From: Mariniphaga sp964398855
Lineage (GTDB): Bacteria; Bacteroidota; Bacteroidia; Bacteroidales; Prolixibacteraceae
DNA: 64,000 bases
Direction of reading: 5' to 3'
Assembly (NCBI GenBank): GCA_964398855.1
Contig: CAYNOQ010000002.1
Coordinates: 13,689-77,688, forward strand
In this document: positions 35,646-44,443 of the stretch, piece after piece
Numbering within the stretch: the first letter of the stretch is position 1
How the letters are laid out: each line of letters starts with the position of its first letter
The notes under the pieces: model-generated
The model's database searches: none
Seen by the model: only the letters and a program-made list of their open reading frames with translations
What the model was told of the DNA's origin: nothing
Position numbers and translations under genes: made by a program

Positions 35646-35990
35646 GTGAAGCATACAAGCGAAGCCTGCAAACAGGCACAACGAGCAATCAGAGACACAT
35701 TGGATGTTGTGGGGGGAAAATGGAAGTTAATGTTACTGGTGATTCTGCGGGATGGAAAAATGCGTTTTAACCAGCTTTCCAGAGAAGCCGGAATTTCACC
35801 ACGGATTCTTTCCAAAGAGCTGGAAGAACTCCAGCTCAACGGTTTGGTCAGGCGTGAAGTGCAGAACACCAAACCGGTAACAGTCGAATACAGCCTTACT
35901 CCCTATTCCGAAACTTTGGATGGGGTTTTGGATGCCCTTGAGCAATGGGGTGTTTATCACCGTAACTATATCATTAATCAAACGAAATAG
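35646..35990 (+). CDS. HxlR family winged-helix transcriptional regulator
   Basis: 114 residues from a GTG at 35646, the only start that keeps the N-terminal Cys motif (SEACKQAQRAIRDTLDVVGGKW). The winged helix follows: VILRDGKMRFNQLSREAGISPRILSKELEELQLNGLVRRE, then the beta-wing VTVEYSLTPYSETL. The single conserved N-terminal Cys is typical of HxlR/YodB/QorR proteins that sense quinones, aldehydes or other electrophiles. It is divergent from the SnoaL-LLM-FMN reductase-DoxX operon and probably represses it, and itself, through the palindromes between them. Confidence 0.93.
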   Translation: MKHTSEACKQAQRAIRDTLDVVGGKWKLMLLVILRDGKMRFNQLSREAGISPRILSKELEELQLNGLVRREVQNTKPVTVEYSLTPYSETLDGVLDALEQWGVYHRNYIINQTK

Positions 35991-36182
35991 GTGGTAAATT
36001 TGCTTTTCTGAAAAACAGATAAATTAATCTTGACAAAGTAGCCATGGCATTGGTGCTCAGCTGTTGGGTAAATTATTTTACATAAAAGTGCATAAAACAT
36101 TTGTCTGAGGTTTTTTATTATAAAAAAGGTATTTATTTTGCCCCGTCAAACAGAATGTAAATTTTTATGTTGGTTAGGGAAA

Positions 36183-37589
36183 ATGAAAAATACGTACCTT
36201 GATCTCATCGAACAGTCTTACTATTTCCCGCAGGAAGGATTTGACCTGCAGGATGGTAATCTCACTTTCTACGGCGTTTCGCTGAAGTATCTCATTGATA
36301 AATACGGCACTCCATTCAGACTGATGTATTTGCCCCGGATTGGCGACCAGATAAAACGGGCGCGAAATCTTTTCCGGCGTGCCATGAAAGCAACCAATTA
36401 CAAAGGAGAGTATCATTACTGTTACTGCACCAAGTGCAGCCACTTCCATCATGTGGTTAGCAAGGCGTTGCAATACAACGTAAATCTTGAAACTTCCTCC
36501 TCGTTCGATATTGATCTGATTCTGAATCTTCACCGACAGGGAAAATTAGATAAGAACATTAAGATTTTGCATAACGGATACAAAACAGACGATTATATAC
36601 GGAAAATACTGGAACTCACCGACCTGGGTTTTAAAAATTCCACAATTATTCTGGATAATAAAAATGAGCTGAAAAAAATAGTTGCATTTGCAAAAGGCAA
36701 AAAGGTGCAGCTTGGCATTCGCAAAGCTATTGACGAAGAGCCGCAAAGTGCATACTATACTTCGCGTTTAGGCATCAGGGCTTCGGAAATTCTGGAATTT
36801 TACCGAAATAATATTCAGGGAAAAGAGAACCTGAAACTGACCATGCTTCACTTTTTTGTGGATTCCGGCATTAAGGATACACTTTATTACTGGGGTGAGT
36901 TTCAGAAATCCGTAAAGCTGTTTATTGAGCTGAAGCGCGAGTGTCCCGAGTTGGATGCTTTCAATTTGGGTGGCGGTTTTCCAATTCGCAACCATCTTGG
37001 ATTTGAATACGATTACGAATATATGATTCGCGAAATAGTGAATAATATTAAGGATGCATGCACGGCTGAAGGAATTGAAGAACCCGACATTTATACCGAA
37101 TTTGGCAAATATACGGTAGGGGAGAGCGGAGCAACTATTTTTTCCGTGTTAGATCAAAAACAGCAGAACGATGCCGAATTGTGGTACATCATCGATAATA
37201 GTCTGATGAACACCATTCCCGATGCCTGGTCAATTTTTGAAAAATTTATTCTGTTGCCCATTAACAAGTGGAACAATGAATATACGCGGGTGAATATTGG
37301 CGGCATTAGCTGCGATCACTCCGACTACTACAATTCCGAAGATTTGAACCAGCAAATCATGTTGCCACGTTACTCTTCACGCGAAAAGGAGCCGCTCTAT
37401 CTTGGATTTTTTCACACGGGCGCCTATCAGGATTCCATCAGCGGATACGGCGGAATCAAACACTGTCTGATTCCTGCACCGCAGCACGTGCTGATTGACC
37501 GCGACGAGACCGGGAATTTTGTGGATTACGTTTACCGGACAGAACAAACGGTAGAAGAGATGTTTAATATTTTAGGATATAACGGCTGA
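36183..37589 (+). CDS. speA: Biosynthetic arginine decarboxylase-like, fold type III PLP enzyme (short form)
   Basis: 468 residues from the ATG at 36183; a TTG at 36138 gives a Cys/Arg-rich leader not expected in the family. It is an alanine-racemase-fold decarboxylase: the PLP Lys is probably in HYCYCTKCSHFHHVVSKAL, followed by the AFNLGGGFPIRNHLG glycine loop, EFGKYTVGESG, and the C-terminal catalytic Cys region GGISCDHSDYY. It is much shorter than E. coli SpeA (about 660 residues) but matches the Bacteroidota form, which starts polyamine synthesis from arginine via agmatine. Other decarboxylase specificities are possible. Confidence 0.82.
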   Translation: MKNTYLDLIEQSYYFPQEGFDLQDGNLTFYGVSLKYLIDKYGTPFRLMYLPRIGDQIKRARNLFRRAMKATNYKGEYHYCYCTKCSHFHHVVSKALQYNVNLETSSSFDIDLILNLHRQGKLDKNIKILHNGYKTDDYIRKILELTDLGFKNSTIILDNKNELKKIVAFAKGKKVQLGIRKAIDEEPQSAYYTSRLGIRASEILEFYRNNIQGKENLKLTMLHFFVDSGIKDTLYYWGEFQKSVKLFIELKRECPELDAFNLGGGFPIRNHLGFEYDYEYMIREIVNNIKDACTAEGIEEPDIYTEFGKYTVGESGATIFSVLDQKQQNDAELWYIIDNSLMNTIPDAWSIFEKFILLPINKWNNEYTRVNIGGISCDHSDYYNSEDLNQQIMLPRYSSREKEPLYLGFFHTGAYQDSISGYGGIKHCLIPAPQHVLIDRDETGNFVDYVYRTEQTVEEMFNILGYNG

Positions 37590-37598
37590 CAGTCGCAA

Positions 37599-37625
37599 AA
37601 AAAAGACCGGATTTCCGGTCTTTTT
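37599..37625. terminator. Bidirectional terminator between speA and ssb
   Basis: AAAAAGACCGG-AATT-like loop-CCGGTCTTTTT, with A and T tracts on both sides, lies between two convergent genes and can end both transcripts. Confidence 0.85.
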
Positions 37626-37660
37626 AATTTGGGAATTAATCATGCAAAGGGCGCTTTCTG

Positions 37661-38014
37661 TCATTCATCTCCGTTTTCTCCTTTTTTGCCAAGCATCAGT
37701 ATGGAGTTTACAACCACTTCAGTGATATACTGTTTGTCACCGTTCTTGTCTTCATAGGAGCGGTTGGTCAGTTTGCCGTCAATGGCAATTTCAGAACCTT
37801 TTTTCAGATAATTTTCGGCAATTTCAGCTTGCTTTCCCCAGGCAACCAGACGGTGCCAGGTGGTTTCGGAAATTTTTTTGCCACTTTGGTCATAGTAAAC
37901 TTCGTTTGTTGCTATAGAGAAATTAGCAACCTTTTTTCCGCTGTCGAGCTTTCTTACTTTTGGCGCGTCGCCTAAGTGTCCGATAAGCCTGACGTTGTTT
38001 CTTAATGCATTCAT
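37661..38014 (-). CDS. ssb: Single-stranded DNA-binding protein
   Basis: 117 residues with the OB-fold pattern of bacterial SSB: NNVRLIGHLGDAPKVRKLDSG, ANFSIATNEVY, TTWHRLVAWGKQAEIAENYLKKGSEIAIDGKL and YITEVVVNSILML. The C-terminus is short (KKGENGDE) and lacks the DDDIPF-type acidic tip that recruits partner proteins, so it may be an accessory SSB. An exact TACTTTTG on the minus strand (38058-38065) is a candidate promoter 44 bases upstream. Confidence 0.92.
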   Translation of the reverse strand: MNALRNNVRLIGHLGDAPKVRKLDSGKKVANFSIATNEVYYDQSGKKISETTWHRLVAWGKQAEIAENYLKKGSEIAIDGKLTNRSYEDKNGDKQYITEVVVNSILMLGKKGENGDE

Positions 38015-38186
38015 TTTTTCAAAATTTTAAATTAATAACTAAAACGAAATTGTAGTTCAAAAGTAGGCTGCACCGGTTCTGCGAGTCGGTTATTAAATAT
38101 TTATAGTCGGTTATAACCGTTTGTAAGTATTTGCAAACGGATAGATTTTTGTATATTAGCGGTTTATGAATTAAAAAAATAAGCCG

Positions 38187-38540
38187 ATGGAATCGAGAAA
38201 ATGTCTGGAATGTGGCGAGCCGTTGCGCGGGAGAGCCGATCAGAAATTTTGTAGTGATGCGTGCAGGAATGCATATAATAATCAGAAATTGGGGAAAAGC
38301 AACAACTATATGCGGAAAATAAACCGCATTCTCAAAAAGAATTATTCAATTCTTGAAAAGCTGAATCCTGAAGATAAAATCACCACCCATAAAAGTACAT
38401 TAGAAAGGGAAGGCTTCAATTTCAACCACTTCACACACATCTACGAAACCCGAAGCGGCAGGATTTACTATTTCTGTTATGATCAGGGATTTTCAGCGCT
38501 TGAAAACAACAAATTTCTGCTTGTCAGGGAAAACAGGTGA
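38187..38540 (+). CDS. Small zinc-ribbon protein of unknown function
   Basis: 117 residues. The N-terminus has a CxxC...CxxxC zinc-binding pattern (KCLECGEPLRGRADQKFCSDACRNAY), as in treble-clef or DUF2116-like proteins. A basic helical stretch follows (NNYMRKINRILKKNYSILEKL), then a region ending in an aromatic beta-hairpin (RIYYFCYDQGFSALENNKFLLVRE). Zinc and nucleic acid binding are plausible but unproven. It is divergent from ssb, sharing a spacer of 172 bases. Confidence 0.75.
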   Translation: MESRKCLECGEPLRGRADQKFCSDACRNAYNNQKLGKSNNYMRKINRILKKNYSILEKLNPEDKITTHKSTLEREGFNFNHFTHIYETRSGRIYYFCYDQGFSALENNKFLLVRENR

Positions 38541-38938
38541 GTTTTTTGGCTATTGACTGCATTAAACAATAATTTCAGATTCACTTTTCAAACAGCTAAA
38601 ATTATTTGTGCTATGAAAGTATATCAATATTATAAAGCGAAGAACCTCAATCAGCCTATTGCCAATTTTCAACAGATTTTTCGCTTCACGAAAAATGACT
38701 CCGCATGGTGATATTATAATGGTGTATGTCAGATAGATGTGCGACTGATAGCTATCCTCAGCACGCGTATCAACGCCATTCCACCTGACACCTGAGACGG
38801 TATCATTCCTACGGCAGGGGGAAATCTCTCCAATAGAAATGAATTTGTAATTATAATCTGCCTACCCCGTTGTTAACTTGAAATCAGCACTGATTTACTC
38901 GTGTGTTGAGGGAACGAGTGTAAGCTAAACCGAGAGGA
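38541..38938. other. Gene-free spacer of about 400 bases
   Basis: Only a 32-codon plus-strand frame (38613-38711) without recognisable features was found, and I do not call it. A GC-richer block at about 38725-38825, including CACCTGACACCTGAGACGG and CATTCCTACGGCAGGG, contrasts with the A/T-rich flanks and looks like a dispersed repeat or structured RNA candidate; no known riboswitch consensus fits. Confidence 0.4.
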
Positions 38939-39799
38939 TTACCCAAGATAAGTTTTAAGCAGCTTGCTCTTGGATGTGTGTCTCAGTCTGCGGATGGCTT
39001 TTTCCTTAATCTGGCGAACGCGTTCGCGGGTAAGACCAAACCGTTCACCTATCTCCTCCAATGTCATTTCCTGACAACCGATACCAAAAAAGAGTTTGAT
39101 GATGTCTGCTTCTCTTTCGGTGAGTGTGGCAAGCGCCCGGTTAATTTCGCGGGAAAGGGATTCCTGAATAAGAATTCTGTCGGCATTGGGCGAATCATCA
39201 TTTACCAACACGTCCAGAAGACTGTTGTCTTCCCCATCAACGAAGGGGGCATCAACCGAAACATGGCGCCCGGAAACCCGGAGTGTATCAGAAATCTTAT
39301 CGGGAGTCAGCTCAAGGGTATCGGCAAGCTCTTCGGGCGATGGTTTTCGTTCATGCTCCTGTTCAAATTTTGAATAAGCCTTATTTATCTTGTTCAGCGA
39401 ACCAACCTGGTTCAGCGGCAATCTGACAATTCGAGACTGCTCGGCAAGGGCTTGCAAAATGGATTGACGAATCCACCAAACAGCATAGGAAATAAATTTA
39501 AATCCGCGTGTTTCATCAAATTTTTCTGCTGCTTTTATCAATCCCAGATTTCCTTCATTAATTAAATCAGGAAGACTAAGTCCCTGATTCTGGTATTGTT
39601 TTGCAACAGATACCACAAAGCGAAGATTTGCTCTGGTCAACTTTTCCAAAGCTGCGTGATCACCCTTTTTAATGCGCTGTGCAAGTTCCACCTCCTCTTC
39701 AACTGTGATAAGTTCTTCTTTTCCAATCTCCTGTAGATACTTATCCAACGATGCGCTTTCTCTGTTGGTGATGGACTTTGTAATCTTAAGCTGTCTCAT
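38939..39799 (-). CDS. rpoD: Primary (group 1) RNA polymerase sigma factor, short Bacteroidota form
   Basis: 286 residues. Region 1.2 (SLDKYLQEIGKEELITVEEEVELAQRIKKGD), region 2 (NLRFVVSVAKQYQNQGLSLPDLINEGNLGLIKAAEKFDE then FKFISYAVWWIRQSI), region 3 (RKPSPEELADTLELTPDKI) and region 4 with the helix-turn-helix MTLEEIGERFGLTRERVRQIKEKAIRRL. There is no large region 1.1, as is normal for the Bacteroidota housekeeping sigma factor that recognises TTTG/TAnnTTTG promoters. A TAATTTTG element at 39827-39834 (minus) is a probable promoter. Confidence 0.97.
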   Translation of the reverse strand: MRQLKITKSITNRESASLDKYLQEIGKEELITVEEEVELAQRIKKGDHAALEKLTRANLRFVVSVAKQYQNQGLSLPDLINEGNLGLIKAAEKFDETRGFKFISYAVWWIRQSILQALAEQSRIVRLPLNQVGSLNKINKAYSKFEQEHERKPSPEELADTLELTPDKISDTLRVSGRHVSVDAPFVDGEDNSLLDVLVNDDSPNADRILIQESLSREINRALATLTEREADIIKLFFGIGCQEMTLEEIGERFGLTRERVRQIKEKAIRRLRHTSKSKLLKTYLG

Positions 39800-39826
39800 A
39801 TATTTCTCTCTTTTCTAAAAAATTTG

Positions 39827-39834
39827 CAAAATTA
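39827..39834 (-). promoter_or_regulatory. Candidate -7 promoter element of rpoD
   Basis: The minus strand reads TAATTTTG (exact TAnnTTTG), 28 bases before the rpoD ATG. No clear -33 TTTG is present at 19-21 bases. Confidence 0.35.
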
Positions 39835-39912
39835 GCAAATAATGCTATGTCCTTGAATAATACTAACTATATCAATGATTATTAATTGTTTGTTAAAGGA
39901 TTAATTTCGTAA

Positions 39913-41349
39913 TTAATCAACCCCAAAAACAAAATATGCCAACTCTCCGTTCGGATAAATTCCTTCAACTAATACTCCTCCTTTGGCATTTCCGATTTCT
40001 CTCTTGAAATCATTTACCTCATAAATAGGTTTTTTGTTCACATGGGTGATGATAAATCCTTTGTTTAAACCGGCATCTCTGAGCTTACCCTGCTTTAAAT
40101 CAGTAACTTTTATGCCGAATTCTATATTGAGATTTGTTTTATCATCATTCCCTATGGTTTCAAAGCTGGCTCCCAAAACCGACACATTATCGCGGACGAT
40201 TTGGGTGTCGCCATGTTTATTACGTAAAGTAACCGTAATTTGTTTCCTGTCGTTACCTCTTTTTATTCCAATTTTCACATCATCGCCCGGACGGAACCTG
40301 CTCACCTTCTCCTGAAGCTCTGCCGAAGAGTTCACCCGGTCGCCGCCAACACTCATAATAACATCTCCAACCTTGATTCCTGCCTGTTTTGCGGCACCAT
40401 TATCCGTTACAGCGGCAACATAAACACCTTCAACCTTATCCAGTCCGTTATCCTTGGCAATTTTAGCATCAACATTCATAATGTTTACGCCTAAAAGTGC
40501 ACGCTGAACCTCGCCGAACTCCTTCAGATCTTCAACCACCTTCTTCACGATTGATACCGGAACTGCAAACGAATATCCGGCATAGGAACCTGTTCGCGAA
40601 GCGATTGCCGTATTGATTCCGACTAAATTTCCCTGCTGGTTAACCAAAGCGCCACCGCTGTTTCCGGGATTAACTGCAGCATCGGTCTGAATGAAAGATT
40701 CGATTGAATACTGATCTTCATTTATGCCGAGATTTCTCGCCCTCGCACTCACAATGCCGGCGGTTACGGTAGAAGTAAGGTTAAACGGATTCCCAACTGC
40801 CAAAACCCATTCGCCCAATTTCAGAGCATCTGAATCTCCATAGGTGAGATAAGGCAATCCTTCCTCATCAATTTTCAGCAATGCCAGATCGGTTGACGGG
40901 TCAGCGCCAACAAGCCTTGCATCATATTCGTGTTTGCTATTTAAAATTACCTTTATGTTCTGAGCCCTTTCTATCACGTGATTGTTTGTGACGATATAGC
41001 CATCAGACGTCAGGATTACACCTGAACCAAACCCTGTGGCTATCTGCGGTTCCTGTCTGCGAAGTCCGAAAAATTCATCAAAAAAAGGATTTCCGCTTGA
41101 CCAGCCGCCACCACGAACCGACTGGGTGGCTATATGCACCACCGCATGAACGGAATTTTCAGCGGCAAAAGTCAAATCAGGCAACTGCTGCTGACTGTTG
41201 GCAGGTAAATTCACAAAACTGACCGGATTTCGCTCGGTTATGGTTACAACTTCCTGCTTGTTGAAAAAAGAGCTGTAAATCCAAACTGCCAAAAAGGCAC
41301 CGGCTAAAACGAGCAAAAACGTAAGCGAATATTTTTTAGTATCTTTCAT
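39913..41349 (-). CDS. degQ: HtrA/Deg family periplasmic serine protease
   Basis: 478 residues from the ATG at 41349; a GTG at 41370 adds seven residues before the membrane anchor. An N-terminal helix (YSLTFLLVLAGAFLAVWIYS) anchors or exports it. The trypsin-like domain has His124 (TNNHVIERA), Asp154 (STDLALLKI) and Ser231 (NPGNSGGALV). Two PDZ domains follow, about residues 275-375 and 390-478. It degrades or refolds damaged envelope proteins. A GCAAAT-A-ATTTGC palindrome lies at 41387-41399 upstream. Confidence 0.96.
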   Translation of the reverse strand: MKDTKKYSLTFLLVLAGAFLAVWIYSSFFNKQEVVTITERNPVSFVNLPANSQQQLPDLTFAAENSVHAVVHIATQSVRGGGWSSGNPFFDEFFGLRRQEPQIATGFGSGVILTSDGYIVTNNHVIERAQNIKVILNSKHEYDARLVGADPSTDLALLKIDEEGLPYLTYGDSDALKLGEWVLAVGNPFNLTSTVTAGIVSARARNLGINEDQYSIESFIQTDAAVNPGNSGGALVNQQGNLVGINTAIASRTGSYAGYSFAVPVSIVKKVVEDLKEFGEVQRALLGVNIMNVDAKIAKDNGLDKVEGVYVAAVTDNGAAKQAGIKVGDVIMSVGGDRVNSSAELQEKVSRFRPGDDVKIGIKRGNDRKQITVTLRNKHGDTQIVRDNVSVLGASFETIGNDDKTNLNIEFGIKVTDLKQGKLRDAGLNKGFIITHVNKKPIYEVNDFKREIGNAKGGVLVEGIYPNGELAYFVFGVD

Positions 41350-41386
41350 AACAGTACATTTTAGTTTCACAAAACGGTGAATACAA

Positions 41387-41399
41387 GCAAATAATTTGC
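41387..41399. promoter_or_regulatory. Short perfect palindrome upstream of degQ
   Basis: GCAAAT-A-ATTTGC lies 38-50 bases before the degQ start codon, a position suitable for a regulator site. Nothing further supports a function. Confidence 0.25.
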
Positions 41400-41506
41400 C
41401 ATAGTGGTGAATTGTTCAGAACCAACCGTTTCATTTTGCATAAATTAACAACTCTGTGCCAGTTTTGTTAAAAAATGATTGTATAATATGCAAAACTGAA
41501 ACAATG

Positions 41507-42097
41507 TCAGGAATTTGATTTGTCAGGAACGATAAACCAGTGAGCACCAAGTTCAACCGGTTTATAGTTTTCGATATAATTTAACGCCTCTTCCGGTGAA
41601 CCGACAGAAACATATAAATTTCTGTAAACTTCGCCCGCAAATTTTTCCGAAAAGGAATGTTCAAAGTGATCGAACAAATGGTTATAAAAATTACCTGTAT
41701 TAATAAAAACCACAGGTTTTTTATGGTATGCTAACTGCTTGAGCGTTATCACTTCAAGAATCTCTTCAAGCGTACCGAATCCGCCGGGAAGCGCAATGAA
41801 TGCATCTGAAATTTTCCGCATTTTGGCTTTGCGTGCTTTCATGCTTTTGACGCTGATTATTTCATGCAGATTTTCGGAAGCAAGTGAGCGCTGTATCATG
41901 CGTTCCGGGATTATCCCGATAGTTCGGGCGCCAGCTGCAGATGCGGAAATCGTAACCGCTTCCATCAGCCCGACGTTTGCTCCGCCGCTAACCAGCGCGT
42001 GCCCCCGTTCGCCAATCAGTTGCCCCAGCTTTTTTGCTTCGTCAAAAAATAGATTATCAATTCCGTTACTGGAAGAAGAAAATACACAAATGTTCAT
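41507..42097 (-). CDS. LOG family protein (TIGR00730 Rossmann fold; nucleoside 5'-monophosphate phosphoribohydrolase-like)
   Basis: 196 residues. LOG signatures are present: ICVFSSSSNGID at the start, ALVSGGANVGLMEAV, the substrate motif SMKARKAKM, and ALPGGFGTLEEILE (PGGxGTxxE). Family members remove ribose 5-phosphate from AMP or cytokinin nucleotides. No operon partner is evident; it lies between gyrB and degQ on the same strand. Confidence 0.93.
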   Translation of the reverse strand: MNICVFSSSSNGIDNLFFDEAKKLGQLIGERGHALVSGGANVGLMEAVTISASAAGARTIGIIPERMIQRSLASENLHEIISVKSMKARKAKMRKISDAFIALPGGFGTLEEILEVITLKQLAYHKKPVVFINTGNFYNHLFDHFEHSFSEKFAGEVYRNLYVSVGSPEEALNYIENYKPVELGAHWFIVPDKSNS

Positions 42098-42155
42098 AAA
42101 ATGAAAATTGAAATCGGGATTCAGCCGGAAATGTTAATGAGAAATCTGCTATTAT

Positions 42156-44147
42156 TTAAGCATCAATTCTCGCATAGGTTGCATGTTCTTCAATAAATCT
42201 TCTGCGTGGCGGCACGTCATCACCCATCAGCATGGAGAAAATGTGGTCAGCCTCGGCAGCATTGTCAATCGTAACCTGATGAAGTGTCCGATGTTCCGGA
42301 TTCATCGTTGTTTCCCAAAGCTGTTCAGCGTTCATCTCTCCCAAACCTTTGTATCGCTGTGTGTGCACACTGCTTTCATTTCCCTCAGCCCATTCGTCAA
42401 TAATCTGCCGGCGCTGCTGCTCATTCCATGCGTAAGTCTCTCTTTTTCCCTTTTTCAGCAAATAGAGCGGCGGTGCGGCAATATAGAGATAGCCGGCTTT
42501 AATCAAATCCTGCATGTATCTGAAAAAGAATGTCATAATCAGCGTAGCAATATGGCTTCCGTCAACGTCGGCATCAGTCATAATGACAATTTTATGATAC
42601 CTGAGCTTCTCCATATTCAGCGCTTTGGAATCTTCTTCCGTGCCGATGGTTACACCAAGTGCAGTGAAGATATTTCTGATTTCGTCACTTTCGAATATCT
42701 TGTGCTGCATTGCTTTTTCAACATTTAGAATTTTTCCGCGAAGCGGTAAAATAGCCTGAAAACGACGGTCTCTGCCCTGTTTTGCAGTTCCGCCGGCTGA
42801 ATCCCCTTCCACAAGGAAAATCTCAGTCAAAGCAGGGTCTCTTTCTGAACAATCGCTCAGTTTGCCGGGAAGTCCGCCACCAGTGAGCGCATTTTTCCGC
42901 TGCACCATTTCCCGCGCTTTTCGCGCTGCATGTCTTGCCTGTGCTGCCAGAATTACCTTATTTACAATGGCTTTTGCTGAGCGGGGATTTTCTTCCAAAT
43001 AAATGGAAAGCGCCTCACTTACAGCCTGATCCACTGCCAGACTGACTTCGGAGTTTCCAAGTTTCGTTTTGGTTTGCCCTTCAAACTGCGGCTCTGCAAC
43101 TTTTATGGAAATAACAACGGTGAGCCCTTCCCGAAAATCGTCGCCACTGATGTCAAATTTCAATTTTGAAAGCATTCCCGACTGATCGGCATAGCCTTTC
43201 AGGGTGCGGGTCAATCCGCGGCGAAAACCGGTGAGATGCGTACCACCTTCAATGGTGTTGATGTTATTCACATAGGAGTGGATATTTTCGGAGAAAGTTG
43301 TGTTGTACTGCATGGCAATTTCAACCGGAATATTGTTCTTTTCAGTAATGATGTGAATAATTTCCGTGGTGAGTTTAACTCTCGTATTATCAAGATAATC
43401 AACAAATTCCTTTAAACCGTCTTTAGAGAAAAAAGTTTCGGATTTAAATTCTCCCTCTTCGTTAACATGCCGTTCATCGGTAATCGTCAATCGTATTCCG
43501 GCATTCAAAAAAGCCAGTTCGCGCAGTCTTGCGGCAAGAATTTCATATTTGTAAACCGTGGTCTGAAAAATGGTCTCATCGGGCTTGAAGGTTACATAAG
43601 TGCCTGTAATATCAGTATCGCCTACTATTTTTGCTTCGTCCAAAGGTTTTCCGATGGAATATTCCTGTACCCAGATTTTTCCTTCGCGGTGAATTTCTGC
43701 TTTCAGATGAGAGGACAGGGCATTCACACATGAAACACCAACACCGTGAAGTCCGCCAGACACTTTATAGGAATCTTTATCAAACTTTCCGCCGGCGTGG
43801 AGAACTGTCATCACCACCTCAAGGGCGGAAATGTTCTCTTTTTCATGGATTTCGGTAGGTATCCCGCGCCCATCGTCCTTAACGGTAACGGAATTGTCTT
43901 CATGGATGATTACATCAATGTTTTTGCAATAACCGGCAAGCGCCTCGTCAATGGAGTTGTCCACAACTTCATAAACCAGGTGGTGCAAACCTCTTTCGTT
44001 GGTATCACCAATATACATTGAAGGTCTTTTGCGAACCGCTTCAAGTCCTTCGAGCACCTGTATGCTGGAAGCTGAGTAATTTCCATTCCCATTCCCGTTT
44101 CCAACAGCATTTTCAGCTTTCTTATCTAATTCGCTTAATTCACTCAT
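42156..44147 (-). CDS. gyrB: DNA gyrase subunit B
   Basis: 663 residues. The GHKL ATPase domain has RKRPSMYIGDTNERGLHHLV, NSIDEALAGYCK, DDGRGIPTEIH and KVSGGLHGVGVSCVNALS. The TOPRIM domain has EIFLVEGDSAGGTAKQGRDRRFQAILPLRGKILNVEKA (shown by its key residues E, G, S) and MTDADVDGSHI. The C-terminal end EQLWETTMNPEHRTL is also typical. The length without an insertion near residue 600 is closer to the non-proteobacterial type. It introduces negative supercoils with GyrA. An exact TATCTTTG (minus, 44285-44292) is a candidate promoter. Confidence 0.97.
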   Translation of the reverse strand: MSELSELDKKAENAVGNGNGNGNYSASSIQVLEGLEAVRKRPSMYIGDTNERGLHHLVYEVVDNSIDEALAGYCKNIDVIIHEDNSVTVKDDGRGIPTEIHEKENISALEVVMTVLHAGGKFDKDSYKVSGGLHGVGVSCVNALSSHLKAEIHREGKIWVQEYSIGKPLDEAKIVGDTDITGTYVTFKPDETIFQTTVYKYEILAARLRELAFLNAGIRLTITDERHVNEEGEFKSETFFSKDGLKEFVDYLDNTRVKLTTEIIHIITEKNNIPVEIAMQYNTTFSENIHSYVNNINTIEGGTHLTGFRRGLTRTLKGYADQSGMLSKLKFDISGDDFREGLTVVISIKVAEPQFEGQTKTKLGNSEVSLAVDQAVSEALSIYLEENPRSAKAIVNKVILAAQARHAARKAREMVQRKNALTGGGLPGKLSDCSERDPALTEIFLVEGDSAGGTAKQGRDRRFQAILPLRGKILNVEKAMQHKIFESDEIRNIFTALGVTIGTEEDSKALNMEKLRYHKIVIMTDADVDGSHIATLIMTFFFRYMQDLIKAGYLYIAAPPLYLLKKGKRETYAWNEQQRRQIIDEWAEGNESSVHTQRYKGLGEMNAEQLWETTMNPEHRTLHQVTIDNAAEADHIFSMLMGDDVPPRRRFIEEHATYARIDA

Positions 44148-44284
44148 TCTTTATTAAATATTACTATGTCTTGATTATTAAAAAATCTGATTGTTAAAAT
44201 GATGAAAATAAAGTTTCAACAATCTGTTAACAATTTCAGAAAGAGACACATATCGAAATTTTTATGTTTCGGGGAAGTGTCATG

Positions 44285-44292
44285 CAAAGATA
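44285..44292 (-). promoter_or_regulatory. Candidate -7 promoter element of gyrB
   Basis: The minus strand reads TATCTTTG, an exact TAnnTTTG match 138 bases before the gyrB ATG. Further upstream, at 44333-44362, is an imperfect inverted repeat AGGTTAACTT...AAGTTATCAACCT; neither element has a visible -33 partner. Confidence 0.35.
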
Positions 44293-44443
44293 ACAAAATT
44301 TACCGTAAAATCGTCACCTTTACTCTGTGTGGCAGGTTAACTTTTCAACAAGTTATCAACCTGTAAATGAGCAGGTGAACACTGCAAAATCGAAACTTCC
44401 GGAGGTGCATCTTGCCACTCTCTTAACCTGTGCTTAACACAAA

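Noticed and set aside
38613..38711. 32-codon plus-strand frame MKVYQYYKAK...
   Set aside because: No hydrophobic segment, motif or convincing ribosome binding site; length expected by chance in this composition.
38725..38825. Possible TPP riboswitch because of ACCTGAGA-like strings
   Set aside because: The conserved order of TPP elements is not present, no thiamine gene follows, and the block lies downstream of the stop of one gene and beyond the end of the convergent one.
44333..44362. TTATCAAC-containing inverted repeat near gyrB as a DnaA box or origin element
   Set aside because: Only one imperfect match to TTATCCACA, no cluster of boxes, no dnaA or parAB nearby.
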